DNA of 64,000 nucleotides from an uncultured beta proteobacterium (lineage in GTDB: Bacteria > Pseudomonadota > Gammaproteobacteria > Burkholderiales > Burkholderiaceae_C), in NCBI GenBank assembly GCA_903839085.1, contig CAIMBE010000163.1, positions 1 through 64,000 on the forward strand, in the 5' to 3' direction. Below are positions 54,815 through 63,320 of this stretch, piece by piece. Each line of letters starts with the position of its first letter. Position 1 is the first letter of the stretch. Made by a program: the position numbers and the translations under genes. The notes below the pieces were generated by a model. It made no database searches. It was given only the letters and a program-made list of their open reading frames with translations, and had not been told where the DNA came from.

Positions 54815-55165
54815 TCAAATCGTTTGCGTTTGGCGATCCGATGTCAGATGCGGGCCCAGGATCTCTTCAATTTTCTGCTTGAGGGCGCGCGCCTTGCCGC
54901 CTTCCGGAAAACGCACGCCAATGCCCTGACTGCGATTGTTGGCCGCCCTGGCCGGTGTGATCCATGCCACCTTGGCGGCGACCGGAAAGCGCTCGGGCTC
55001 GTCGGGCAGCGACAGCAGAACATAAACATCGTCACCGAGTTTGTACTCGCGCTGCGTCGGAATGAAGATGCCGCCCTCTGAAAAAAGAGGGATGTAGGCC
55101 GCATACAAGGCGGAGCGTTCCTTGACGGCCAATTGAATCACGCTGGGGCGGGGACTTAGAGGCAT
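54815..55165 (-). CDS. pilZ: PilZ-domain protein (type IV pilus/c-di-GMP)
   Basis: A 116-residue single PilZ domain: YIPLFSEGGIFIPT near 24-37, LGDDVYVLLSLPDEPERFPV and the C-terminal NRSQGIGVRFPEGG. It lacks the RxxxR start that binds cyclic-di-GMP, which matches the original PilZ required for type IV pilus assembly. Its place between holB and tatD is the conserved position of pilZ in Pseudomonas and Burkholderiales. Confidence 0.88.
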   Translation of the reverse strand: MPLSPRPSVIQLAVKERSALYAAYIPLFSEGGIFIPTQREYKLGDDVYVLLSLPDEPERFPVAAKVAWITPARAANNRSQGIGVRFPEGGKARALKQKIEEILGPHLTSDRQTQTI

Positions 55166-55186
55166 CGCAATATTTGTCGGCAGTAG

Positions 55187-56197
55187 CTAGTGCCTGGAGT
55201 TTAGGGCGTTTTGCGCCTGGCTCACCAGCGCCTCAAGCATCAGGCCCGCATTGAAGGGGTGCTCAGCCGTGCGCTGGCTGGCGGCCAGGGCTTTCGCCCA
55301 TGTCGTCAAGCCAGCGACCGAGGCCGTCGCCGGCAGGTCGCTCGCCTCAAAGAATCTCGGCTCGGCTCCGGCGCCGATGGCCAGCATGTCATGACACAGT
55401 TTTTGCAGCGCGTCGACGGTCTGCGATGCTGACCAGTCCTGCACCACGCCCGGATCGCCCTGTGCCATGGCCTTGGGCAGACGGACCCAGGCCTGGACAT
55501 CCTGCTCGGATCGAAAAAACTGCAGCGCATCCTGCGGGCGTCCACCCGCGGCGCGCAGCATCACCCGCGCCTGGCCGGCGTCCACGCCGTGGGCTTGCAG
55601 CCAGGCCAGCGCCGCATCAGGCTGCGGCCAGACCATGGTGTGAACCAGGCAGCGACTTCGAATCGTGGGCAGCAGCCGGTACGCGGCCTCGCTGGCCAGC
55701 ACGAACCTGACATCCCCGGCCGGCTCTTCGAGCGTCTTGAGCAGGGCGTTGGCGCTGACCACGTTCATGCGCTCGGCCGGAAACACCAGGATCGCCTTGC
55801 CCCTGCCGCGTGCGCTGGTACGCTGCGAAAACTCGACCGCGTCGCGCATGGCCTCGATCCGGACTTCCTTGCTGGCTTTGCGCTTCTTGTCGTCGATCTC
55901 GGACTGGGCCGCTTCGCTCAGGGGCCAGCCCAGGGTCAGCATGCTGGTCTCGGGCATCAGCACGCACAGATCGGCATGGGCACGCACGTCGATCGCATGG
56001 CAACTGGTACAGCGGCCACAGGCGCCCAGTTCCGAAGGCTCCTCGCAGAGCCAGGCTCGAGCCAGTGCCAGCGCCAGACTGTACTGACCCAGGCCGGAGG
56101 GCCCCGCCAGCAGCCAGGCGTGGCCCTTTTGAGCCAGCAAGGTCCCGAGTTGAGCGTCCATCCAGGGCGCTGCAGCGTCATCGCTCACGTCAGCCAT
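55187..56197 (-). CDS. holB: DNA polymerase III delta' subunit
   Basis: A 336-residue clamp-loader subunit. The P-loop region is [18 protein letters not shown] (a degenerate Walker A without lysine in the normal place, as in delta'). The zinc-binding cysteines follow in [16 protein letters not shown], and the sensor/SRC motif region has LPTIRSRC. It starts inside the end of tmk (13-nt overlap) and lies 21 nt before pilZ, so the operon is tight. Confidence 0.93.
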   Translation of the reverse strand: MADVSDDAAAPWMDAQLGTLLAQKGHAWLLAGPSGLGQYSLALALARAWLCEEPSELGACGRCTSCHAIDVRAHADLCVLMPETSMLTLGWPLSEAAQSEIDDKKRKASKEVRIEAMRDAVEFSQRTSARGRGKAILVFPAERMNVVSANALLKTLEEPAGDVRFVLASEAAYRLLPTIRSRCLVHTMVWPQPDAALAWLQAHGVDAGQARVMLRAAGGRPQDALQFFRSEQDVQAWVRLPKAMAQGDPGVVQDWSASQTVDALQKLCHDMLAIGAGAEPRFFEASDLPATASVAGLTTWAKALAASQRTAEHPFNAGLMLEALVSQAQNALNSRH

Positions 56198-56832
56198 CCC
56201 CTGCCCCGAACGGCATCCAGGACCCGTTGCCAGACCGCATCGCGCGCGTTGCCGGCGTCAATCCGGGCAAAACGCCCGGGACTGGCGATCATCCGCTGCA
56301 GGTATCCGGCCGCCACGCGCTGGAAAAACTCAAGCGGTTGTGACTCAAATTTGTCGGGAGCGCGGGTGCCGGCAAGCCGGCTCGCGGCGATCTCGGCGGG
56401 CAGATCAAACCAGATCGTCAGATCGGGCTGACGCAGGCCGGGCCCCTTCGCGCCGAGCGTGTCCTGCACCATGTTTTCAAGCACCGTGAGCAGGCTCAGG
56501 TCGAACCCGCGTCCGCCCCCCTGGTAGGCAAAGGTGGCATCGGTAAACCGGTCGCACAGAACCACGGCGCCTGCGGCCAGAGCCGGCTCGATGACCTGCT
56601 GCAGGTGGTCGCGCCGCGCCGCGAACACCAGCAGCGCCTCGGTCATGGCGTCCATCCGGTCGTTGAGAACCATGTCGCGCAACTTTTCGGCCAGCGGCGT
56701 GCCGCCAGGTTCGCGCGTCACGCGCACCGCCCTGCCCTGCATGCGAAATGCCTGCGCCAGGGCGTCGATGTGGGTGGACTTCCCGGCACCGTCGATGCCT
56801 TCGAAGCTGATAAAGAGGCCGCCTTGTGTCAT
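56185..56832 (-). CDS. tmk: Thymidylate kinase
   Basis: A 215-residue P-loop kinase: [14 protein letters not shown] at 8-21, the [16 protein letters not shown] arginine-containing segment, [16 protein letters not shown] for the dTMP site, and a short lid region. It makes dTDP from dTMP. It overlaps holB by 13 nt and follows mltG by 18 nt. Confidence 0.97.
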   Translation of the reverse strand: MTQGGLFISFEGIDGAGKSTHIDALAQAFRMQGRAVRVTREPGGTPLAEKLRDMVLNDRMDAMTEALLVFAARRDHLQQVIEPALAAGAVVLCDRFTDATFAYQGGGRGFDLSLLTVLENMVQDTLGAKGPGLRQPDLTIWFDLPAEIAASRLAGTRAPDKFESQPLEFFQRVAAGYLQRMIASPGRFARIDAGNARDAVWQRVLDAVRGRGWLT

Positions 56833-56850
56833 ATGCCGTTTCGATAGGCG

Positions 56851-57834
56851 CTAGGGGGCGCGCTGGTATTTGTTGACCGCCCGATTGTGCGCCTCCAGCG
56901 TGGCGCTGAACTCGCTGCTGCCGTCGCCGCGGGCCACGAAATAGAGCGCCTTGCTGGCCGCGGGCTGTACCGCTGCCATCAGTGCCGACTTGCCCGGCAG
57001 GGCGATGGGGGTCGGCGGCAACCCGACCCGCGTATAGGTGTTCCAGGGCGTGTCGGCCTGAAGATCGCGCCGGCGCAGCTTGCCGTCGAAGGCCTCACCC
57101 AGGCCATAAATGACGGTCGGATCGGTTTGCAGCATCATGCCGATGCGCAAGCGGTTCGCAAAGACGCTGGCGACCAGCGGCCGGTCAGCGGGTCGGCCGG
57201 TTTCCTTTTCGATGATGCTGGCCAGTATCAGCGCCTGCTCGGGGGACTTCAGGCTGGTATCGGGCAAGCGCTGACCCCAGGCGGTCTCCAGGTTCCTGTC
57301 CATGGCCCGCATGGCCCGCCTGAGCAGCGCCAAATCGCTGCTGCCCTTGGCATAGGTATAGGTGTCCGGGAAAAAGCGTCCTTCCGGGTGCAGGCCTGGC
57401 TTGCCAAGCACCTTCATGATCAGGTAGTCGGGCAGTCCTCTGGAATCGGGCTTGAGCTGCTCGGCTTGTGACAGGGCGGTCCGAACCTGGCTGAACGTCC
57501 ATCCCTCCACCAGCGTCAAGGCGCGCAGCGCTTCTTCACCGCGCACCAGTTTGCGCAACAGGCTGCGCGGGCTGACGCCGGCCTCGATCTCATAGCTGCC
57601 GGCCTTGATCTGGCGCGACTCCCCGGACAGCCGAAACCACCAGTAGATCAGGAACGGGCTGACATCGACGCCGGCCTCGCTCACCATCTGGGCCACCGAG
57701 CGCACCGACGTGCCGGGCTCGATGGCCAGATCGACCGTCTCGGCGCGCAGGCGCAAGCTGTGGTCAAGCCACCAGGCCGTGCCGGCGGCCAGGGACGCGG
57801 CAAGCAAAAGAATCCAAAGAGAAAAACGACGCAC
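56851..57834 (-). CDS. mltG: Endolytic murein transglycosylase MltG
   Basis: A 327-residue protein if the GTG at 57834 (VRRFSLWILLLAASLA) is the start. An in-frame ATG at 57888 would add 18 residues but overlap the divergent ygfZ start. One N-terminal membrane helix is followed by a LysM-like subdomain and the YceG core: GRFFPDTYTYAKG, catalytic glutamate in LASIIEKETG, and QTDPTVIYGLG. It cleaves nascent glycan strands and sets their length. It is the first gene of the mltG-tmk-holB-pilZ-tatD operon. Confidence 0.93.
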   Translation of the reverse strand: MRRFSLWILLLAASLAAGTAWWLDHSLRLRAETVDLAIEPGTSVRSVAQMVSEAGVDVSPFLIYWWFRLSGESRQIKAGSYEIEAGVSPRSLLRKLVRGEEALRALTLVEGWTFSQVRTALSQAEQLKPDSRGLPDYLIMKVLGKPGLHPEGRFFPDTYTYAKGSSDLALLRRAMRAMDRNLETAWGQRLPDTSLKSPEQALILASIIEKETGRPADRPLVASVFANRLRIGMMLQTDPTVIYGLGEAFDGKLRRRDLQADTPWNTYTRVGLPPTPIALPGKSALMAAVQPAASKALYFVARGDGSSEFSATLEAHNRAVNKYQRAP

Positions 57835-57882
57835 GGAACCGGTAACCTTGCAGGAATGTGAGGCAGGATGATAATTCACCTC

Positions 57883-58800
57883 ATGCAAACCAAACTAAAC
57901 GGCGTGGCGCGACAGGCGCATCTGGGCGTGATCCGGGTCGATGGCGTCGACGCCGCCCAGTTTCTTCAGGGGCAACTGACCCAGGATTTCCTGCATCTGG
58001 GCCTGTCCGAGGCCAGACTGGCCGCTTATTGTTCGGCGCAGGGGCGCATGCTGGCCAGTTTCTATGGCTGCCGGCGCAGCGGCGGTGAAATACTGCTGGT
58101 CTGCAGCCGCGATATTCTGGCCGCCACGGTCAAGAACCTGTCCCGCTTCGTGCTGCGCGCCAAAGTCAGGCTGAGCGATGCCAGCGATGACTACGACCTG
58201 TACGGTCTGGCCGGCGCAGCGTGCGAGGCGGTGCTTGCCGGCGCGCACGCGGCCTGGACGAAGATCGACCTGGGCGACGCCTCGGTACTGTGTCTGTACC
58301 CGGCCGATCGGGTAAGCCGAGCCCTGTGGCTGGCGCCGGCCGGGCAGGCTGCGCCCGCCGGAGCGGCGCTCGGCAGCGATGCCTGGGCCTGGGGCGAGGT
58401 TCGCAGCGGCATCGCCATGATCACGGCCCCCGTGGTGCAGGCCTTCGTGCCGCAAATGCTCAACTACGAGTCGGTCGGTGGCGTCAATTTCAAGAAGGGC
58501 TGCTATCCCGGACAGGAGGTGGTCGCGCGCAGCCAGTTTCGCGGCACCCTCAAGCGCCGCGCATTTGCGGCACACGCCGAGGCCGCCATGACCGCCGGCG
58601 ACGAGGTTTTTCAGGATGGCGATCCCGGCCAGCCCTGCGGCATCGTGGTGCAGGCGGCCGCCTCGCCGGACGGGGGCCATGACGCGATCGTGTCGATGCA
58701 GGTCTCAGCGGCCGACGCCGGCGGGTTGCACCTGGCTTCGGCGGACGGCCCGGCGCTGCTGGTGGCGCCGGCGCCCTACCCCTTGCTGGCCGATATCTGA
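57883..58800 (+). CDS. ygfZ: Folate-binding iron-sulfur repair protein YgfZ
   Basis: A 305-residue protein starting at ATG 57883, related to the glycine-cleavage T-protein. The diagnostic KGCYPGQEVVARSQFRG segment contains C207. It uses tetrahydrofolate and supports assembly or repair of certain Fe-S enzymes such as MiaB. It diverges from mltG by 48 nt, an arrangement seen, as I recall, in many betaproteobacteria. The 81 nt downstream, up to the convergent gene, hold no obvious terminator. Confidence 0.95.
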   Translation: MQTKLNGVARQAHLGVIRVDGVDAAQFLQGQLTQDFLHLGLSEARLAAYCSAQGRMLASFYGCRRSGGEILLVCSRDILAATVKNLSRFVLRAKVRLSDASDDYDLYGLAGAACEAVLAGAHAAWTKIDLGDASVLCLYPADRVSRALWLAPAGQAAPAGAALGSDAWAWGEVRSGIAMITAPVVQAFVPQMLNYESVGGVNFKKGCYPGQEVVARSQFRGTLKRRAFAAHAEAAMTAGDEVFQDGDPGQPCGIVVQAAASPDGGHDAIVSMQVSAADAGGLHLASADGPALLVAPAPYPLLADI

Positions 58801-58881
58801 TCGGTCGCGGACCGCTTGCCTTGCTTCTTGAGGCATGCGTGGTACGCCCGGCTCGGTAATTGGACTGTCTAAACGGAGCCT

Positions 58882-59748
58882 CTAAAGCGCGTGCGCCATC
58901 TCGATGTGCACAATGCCAGCCTCCTCAAAGGGCTCGCCGCGCGGCACAAAGCCGAGCCGGGCATAGAAACCTTCGGCGGACCGCTGCGCGTAAAGCAGCA
59001 CCTCGCGGTCGCCGCGCTCGGCGGCCGCCCGCATCAGCGCGCGCAGCACGTCGCGACCCAGATGGGAGCCGCGCAGCACCCGGTTGACCGCCATGCGCCC
59101 GATGCGCCCGACACCGGGTGCATGCCGGAGCAGGCGCCCGGTTGCCACGGCCAGCCCCAGGCGGTTGCGCACCAGCGCGTGCACGGCCGTCTCGTCGGCC
59201 TGATCCTGCTCGATCGCGGCCGCAATCCCCTGCTCGTCGACAAACACCTCGGTGCGCACCGCGCGCGCCGCGCTTCCCAGATCGTGCCAGTTGCCCACCT
59301 CAACCTGAACCATCGGCGCCCAGGTTTCGTAGGTCAGCAAAATATCGCGAAACGCGGCCGGGACCGGCTTGGAGGTCTGGCTGGCGGGGTCGGCAAAGAC
59401 ATAAACCAGTTCGCAGCTGATCAAATGCCGTTCTGCGCAAAATATGGCGCCCGAGTACAGAATCGACGAGGTGCCGATGCGGCTGCATTTGACCGCCACC
59501 TCCAGCAGGTCGTCCATGCGGGCTGAGGCATGGTATTCAACCGTCGCCTTCTTGACGTACAGATCGCCCGCCAGCGATTGCATGGTCAGGTCGTAGGGCA
59601 AGGCGAGCGCACGCCAGTAGTCGGCAAGGGCGGTGTCGAAGTACATCAGGTAGTGCGAGTTGAAGACAATCTTTTGCATGTCGACCTCGGCCCAGCGTAC
59701 CCGCAAGCGGTGAAAGAAGCGAAAATCGGAGCGGCGTGCGTCGGTCAT
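58882..59748 (-). CDS. YbgC-type acyl-CoA thioesterase fused to a GNAT acetyltransferase
   Basis: A 288-residue two-domain protein from ATG 59748 (an in-frame ATG at 59784 is possible). Residues 1-140 are a hotdog 4HBT thioesterase, with the D24/N30 region in RWAEVDMQKIVFNSHYLMYFD (in two pieces) where YbgC has its catalytic aspartate and helix start. Residues 150-288 are a GNAT fold: VRTEVFVDEQGI, the acetyl-CoA loop region RGSHLGRDVLRAL, and FYARLGFVPRG, close to ElaA-type acetyltransferases. It could couple acyl-CoA hydrolysis to acyl transfer, or the domains may be independent. It converges with ygfZ and diverges from the transglutaminase gene. Confidence 0.87.
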   Translation of the reverse strand: MTDARRSDFRFFHRLRVRWAEVDMQKIVFNSHYLMYFDTALADYWRALALPYDLTMQSLAGDLYVKKATVEYHASARMDDLLEVAVKCSRIGTSSILYSGAIFCAERHLISCELVYVFADPASQTSKPVPAAFRDILLTYETWAPMVQVEVGNWHDLGSAARAVRTEVFVDEQGIAAAIEQDQADETAVHALVRNRLGLAVATGRLLRHAPGVGRIGRMAVNRVLRGSHLGRDVLRALMRAAAERGDREVLLYAQRSAEGFYARLGFVPRGEPFEEAGIVHIEMAHAL

Positions 59749-59835
59749 GGTGGTGCCTGTTTCTGTTGATCGGCGTATTTTCATCCCAAATCGTAAGCAT
59801 GCACTGGCACCAACATTGCTAGTATCCGTCGCACC

Positions 59836-62800
59836 ATGTCCATTCACGCCGCCCTGAACCACGTCACCCGATACAGCTACGACCGCTTGGTCACCCTGGG
59901 CCCGCAGGTCATCCGCCTGCGCCCCGCGCCGCATTGCCGCAGCAGGATCATTTCCTACTCGCTCAAGCTTGAACCGGCGGACCACTTCGTCAACTGGCAG
60001 CAGGACCCGTTCGCCAACTACCAGGCGCGCCTGGTCTTTCCAAAAAAGACGCGCAGTTTCAAGGTCACGGTGGATCTGGTGGTTGAAATGGCGGTCTACA
60101 ACCCGTTTGACTTCTTCCTGGAACCGGGCGCCGAAGACTATCCCTTTCAATACGATGAACTGCTCAAGCAGGAACTGGCGCCCTACCTGGCTGCCGAGCC
60201 ACTGACCCAGCGCCTGCGCGACTGCCTGGCGCGCATCAGCCGCGAGAAACGCCGCAGCATCGACTTTCTGGTCGATGTGAACCAGAGGGTGCACCAGGAC
60301 ATCAGCTACCTGATCCGCATGCAGCCGGGGGTGCAGTCGCCCGACGAGACGCTGAAACTCGGCTCCGGCTCGTGCCGCGATTCCGCCTGGCTGCTGGTGC
60401 AACTGATGCGCCACTGCGGTTTGGCGGCCCGCTTTGTCTCAGGCTACCTGATCCAGCTCAAGCCTGACGTCAAATCGCTTGACGGGCCGAGCGGCACGGC
60501 GGTCGACTTCACGGACCTGCATGCCTGGTGTGAGGTCTATCTGCCCGGTGCCGGCTGGATCGGTCTGGACGCGACCTCCGGCCTGCTGGCGGGCGAAGGG
60601 CATATTCCGCTTGCCTGCACGCCGCAACCCTCGGGCGCGGCACCGATAGAGGGCGGCGTCGACGAGTGTGAGGTCACCTTCGAGCACCAGATGGCGGTGA
60701 CACGAATTTACGAGTCACCCCGGGTCACCAAGCCCTATACCGAGGCCCAATGGCAGGACGTCATGGCACTGGGCGAGGCGGTCGACCAGCAGTTGCAGGC
60801 TGGCGACGTGCGCCTGACCATGGGCGGCGAGCCCACCTTTGTTGCCGTCGCTGACCGCGATGCACCGGAGTGGAACACCGATGCACTCGGTCCGACCAAG
60901 CGCGGCTTTGCCACCGCTTTGGTGCAGCGCCTGCGCGCCGAGTACGGTCAGGGTGGTTTCCTGCACTTCGGACAGGGCAAGTGGTATCCCGGCGAGCAGT
61001 TGCCACGCTGGGCCCTGAACATCTACTGGCGTGCCGACGGTCAGCCGGTCTGGGCCGATCCGGCCCTGTTCACCGACGAGAGAACACCCACCCGGTACAG
61101 CAGCGACGACGCACAGCGCTTCGCCCGGGCGCTGGCCGGCCGGCTTGGCATCACCGACCAGTTCATGCAAGGCGCCTACGAGGACGTCTGGTACTACCTG
61201 TGGCGCGAGCGCCGCCTGCCGGTCAATGTGGATCCATTCAAGTCCAGGCTTGACGACGAGAGCGAACGCGCCCGCTTGCGCCGGGTGTTCGAGCAGAAGC
61301 TCGACCGCGTGGTCGGCTATGTGCTTCCCCTCAAGGTCGCTAGCGATGCAGCTTCGACCGGCCCCGCCTGGACCACGGGCTCCTGGTTCCTGCGCGACGA
61401 GCGCCTGTACCTGATGCCGGGCGACTCGCCGATGGGTCTGCGCCTGCCACTGGACGCCCTGCCCTGGGTCAAGGAGGAGGATATCCCGTACCTGATCGAG
61501 CAGGATCCCTGGGCGGACCGTGCTGGCCTGCCAGCGCATCAGGCGCTTGCCGCTCGCTACCTTGGCGCGCAGGCGCCCTCTCCTGCTGGCAGGCAGGCAG
61601 AGCCGGGGTCATCCTCACGCCGGCCCAAGTCGCAGGAGTCGGCGCCCTGGATCGCGCGCACAGCGCTGTGCGTAGAGGTGCGCGACCCGCGCCGCGCGAG
61701 TGGCCCCAGGGCCGAGGCGCTGGGGGAGAAATCGGGCGTGCTGTACATCTTCATGCCGCCGCTTGAAAAGCTCGAACATTATCTGGATCTGCTCGCCGCG
61801 ATCGAGGCCACCGCCAAGAGCCTGGGCCTGCAGATCGTGCTGGAAGGCTACCCGCCGCCGCGTGACCCGCGCCTGAAGCTGTTGCAGGTCACACCCGACC
61901 CGGGGGTCATCGAGGTCAACATTCACCCGGTCGCAAACTGGGCCGATCTGGTCCACAACACCGAGTTCCTGTACCAGGCGGCATTCGAGTCCAAGCTGTC
62001 GGCCGAGAAATTCATGACCGACGGACGCCACACCGGCACGGGCGGCGGCAACCATGTTGTGATGGGTGGCGCCACGCCCGCCGACAGCCCTTTTCTGCGC
62101 AAGCCCGAATTGCTGACCAGCCTGCTCCTGTACTGGCACAACCATCCCGCGCTGAGCTACCTGTTCAGCGGCCTGTTTGTCGGACCGACCAGCCAGGCGC
62201 CAAGGGTCGACGAGGCCCGCAATGACCAGCTCTACGAGTTGGAGATCGCCATCGAACAGATTCACAAGCACCGTGAAATTCACGGTCAATCTCCGGCCGG
62301 GCCGTCCCGAGGCGTGGGGGAGCGTGGCGGGCTCCCCATGCCGCCCTGGCTGGTGGACCGCACCCTGCGCAACATCCTGATCGACGCCACCGGCAACACG
62401 CATCGCAGCGAGTTTTCGATCGACAAGATGTACTCGCCCGATTCGGCCACCGGCCGCCTTGGCTTGCTCGAACTGCGCGCCTTCGAGATGCCACCGCACC
62501 CGCGCATGAGCGTGGTGCAACAACTCCTGCTGCGCGCCCTGGTGGCGCGCTTCTGGCAGACGCCGTACCGCGCGCCGGCGGCGCGCTGGGGCACGCAGTT
62601 GCATGACCGCTTCCTGCTGCCAACTTTCATCCGGATGGACCTTGAGGACGTGCTCACCGAGATGCGCGGCGCTGGCTACGCCTTCGACGGGAGCTGGTTC
62701 GCTCCGCACTGCGAGTTTCGCTTTCCGATGGTCGGTTCGGTTCAGTCGGCCGGCATCGAGCTCACGCTGCGCAACGCGCTGGAGCCCTGGCATGTGATGG

Positions 62801-63273
62801 GCGAGGAAGGCGCGCCGGGCGGCACGGCACGCTATGTCGACTCGTCGCTCGAGCGCATCGAGGTCCATGTGAGCGGCCTCAACGAAAGTCGCTACGTGGT
62901 GACCTGCAACGGTCGCGCCCTGCCCCTTCAGTCCACCGGCACCGCGGGCGAATATGCGGCGGGTGTGCGCTACAAGGCCTGGAACCCGCCATCGAGCCTG
63001 CACCCCGGCATCGGCGTGCACGCGCCGCTGGTCTTTGACATCGTTGACACCTGGATGAAACGCTCGCTGGGTGGCTGCCAGTACCACGTCGCGCACCCGG
63101 GCGGCCTGAGCTACGACAGTTTTCCGGTCAATGCCTACGAGGCTGAGAGTCGGCGCATGTCGCGTTTCGTGGCCATGGGGCACACGCCCGGCACGCTGGT
63201 GATACCGCCGGCCACGATCAACGTGGCGGCCAGTCGCGAGTTTCCATTCACACTCGATTTGCGGCGCCCATAG
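59836..63273 (+). CDS. Giant transglutaminase-like / DUF2126 protein
   Basis: A 1145-residue cytoplasmic protein. The N-terminal third is a bacterial transglutaminase fold with its triad: C180 in GSGSCRDSAW, H229 in DLHAWCEVY and D245 in GLDATSG. The remainder from about 310 is DUF2126, including RLTMGGEPTFV, HFGQGKWYPGEQLPRWALN (in pieces), and GGGNHVVMGG. In many bacteria such genes are clustered with DUF403 and circularly permuted ATP-grasp genes in a putative peptide-synthesis system. Those partners are absent here, so they may lie elsewhere. Function unproven. No signal peptide. Confidence 0.9.
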   Translation: MSIHAALNHVTRYSYDRLVTLGPQVIRLRPAPHCRSRIISYSLKLEPADHFVNWQQDPFANYQARLVFPKKTRSFKVTVDLVVEMAVYNPFDFFLEPGAEDYPFQYDELLKQELAPYLAAEPLTQRLRDCLARISREKRRSIDFLVDVNQRVHQDISYLIRMQPGVQSPDETLKLGSGSCRDSAWLLVQLMRHCGLAARFVSGYLIQLKPDVKSLDGPSGTAVDFTDLHAWCEVYLPGAGWIGLDATSGLLAGEGHIPLACTPQPSGAAPIEGGVDECEVTFEHQMAVTRIYESPRVTKPYTEAQWQDVMALGEAVDQQLQAGDVRLTMGGEPTFVAVADRDAPEWNTDALGPTKRGFATALVQRLRAEYGQGGFLHFGQGKWYPGEQLPRWALNIYWRADGQPVWADPALFTDERTPTRYSSDDAQRFARALAGRLGITDQFMQGAYEDVWYYLWRERRLPVNVDPFKSRLDDESERARLRRVFEQKLDRVVGYVLPLKVASDAASTGPAWTTGSWFLRDERLYLMPGDSPMGLRLPLDALPWVKEEDIPYLIEQDPWADRAGLPAHQALAARYLGAQAPSPAGRQAEPGSSSRRPKSQESAPWIARTALCVEVRDPRRASGPRAEALGEKSGVLYIFMPPLEKLEHYLDLLAAIEATAKSLGLQIVLEGYPPPRDPRLKLLQVTPDPGVIEVNIHPVANWADLVHNTEFLYQAAFESKLSAEKFMTDGRHTGTGGGNHVVMGGATPADSPFLRKPELLTSLLLYWHNHPALSYLFSGLFVGPTSQAPRVDEARNDQLYELEIAIEQIHKHREIHGQSPAGPSRGVGERGGLPMPPWLVDRTLRNILIDATGNTHRSEFSIDKMYSPDSATGRLGLLELRAFEMPPHPRMSVVQQLLLRALVARFWQTPYRAPAARWGTQLHDRFLLPTFIRMDLEDVLTEMRGAGYAFDGSWFAPHCEFRFPMVGSVQSAGIELTLRNALEPWHVMGEEGAPGGTARYVDSSLERIEVHVSGLNESRYVVTCNGRALPLQSTGTAGEYAAGVRYKAWNPPSSLHPGIGVHAPLVFDIVDTWMKRSLGGCQYHVAHPGGLSYDSFPVNAYEAESRRMSRFVAMGHTPGTLVIPPATINVAASREFPFTLDLRRP

Positions 63274-63283
63274 CGTCAGGCAG

Positions 63284-63303
63284 AAAAAGGCCCGGGCGGG
63301 CCC
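63284..63303 (-). terminator. Rho-independent terminator of the cytochrome gene
   Basis: Read leftward, a stem GGCCC/GGGCC with a 4-nt loop is followed by five T (complement of 63284-63288). It lies about 20 nt beyond the cytochrome stop at 63321 and 10 nt from the end of the opposing transglutaminase gene. The stem is short but GC-only. Confidence 0.6.
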
Positions 63304-63320
63304 GCAAGGTGCTCGCCAGC

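Noticed and set aside
58863-58873. GACTGTCTAAA, identical to the complement of an element at 24440-24450 in the HTH-cyclase promoter
   Set aside because: It lies between two convergent gene ends, not in a promoter, so an 11-base coincidence is the simpler explanation.
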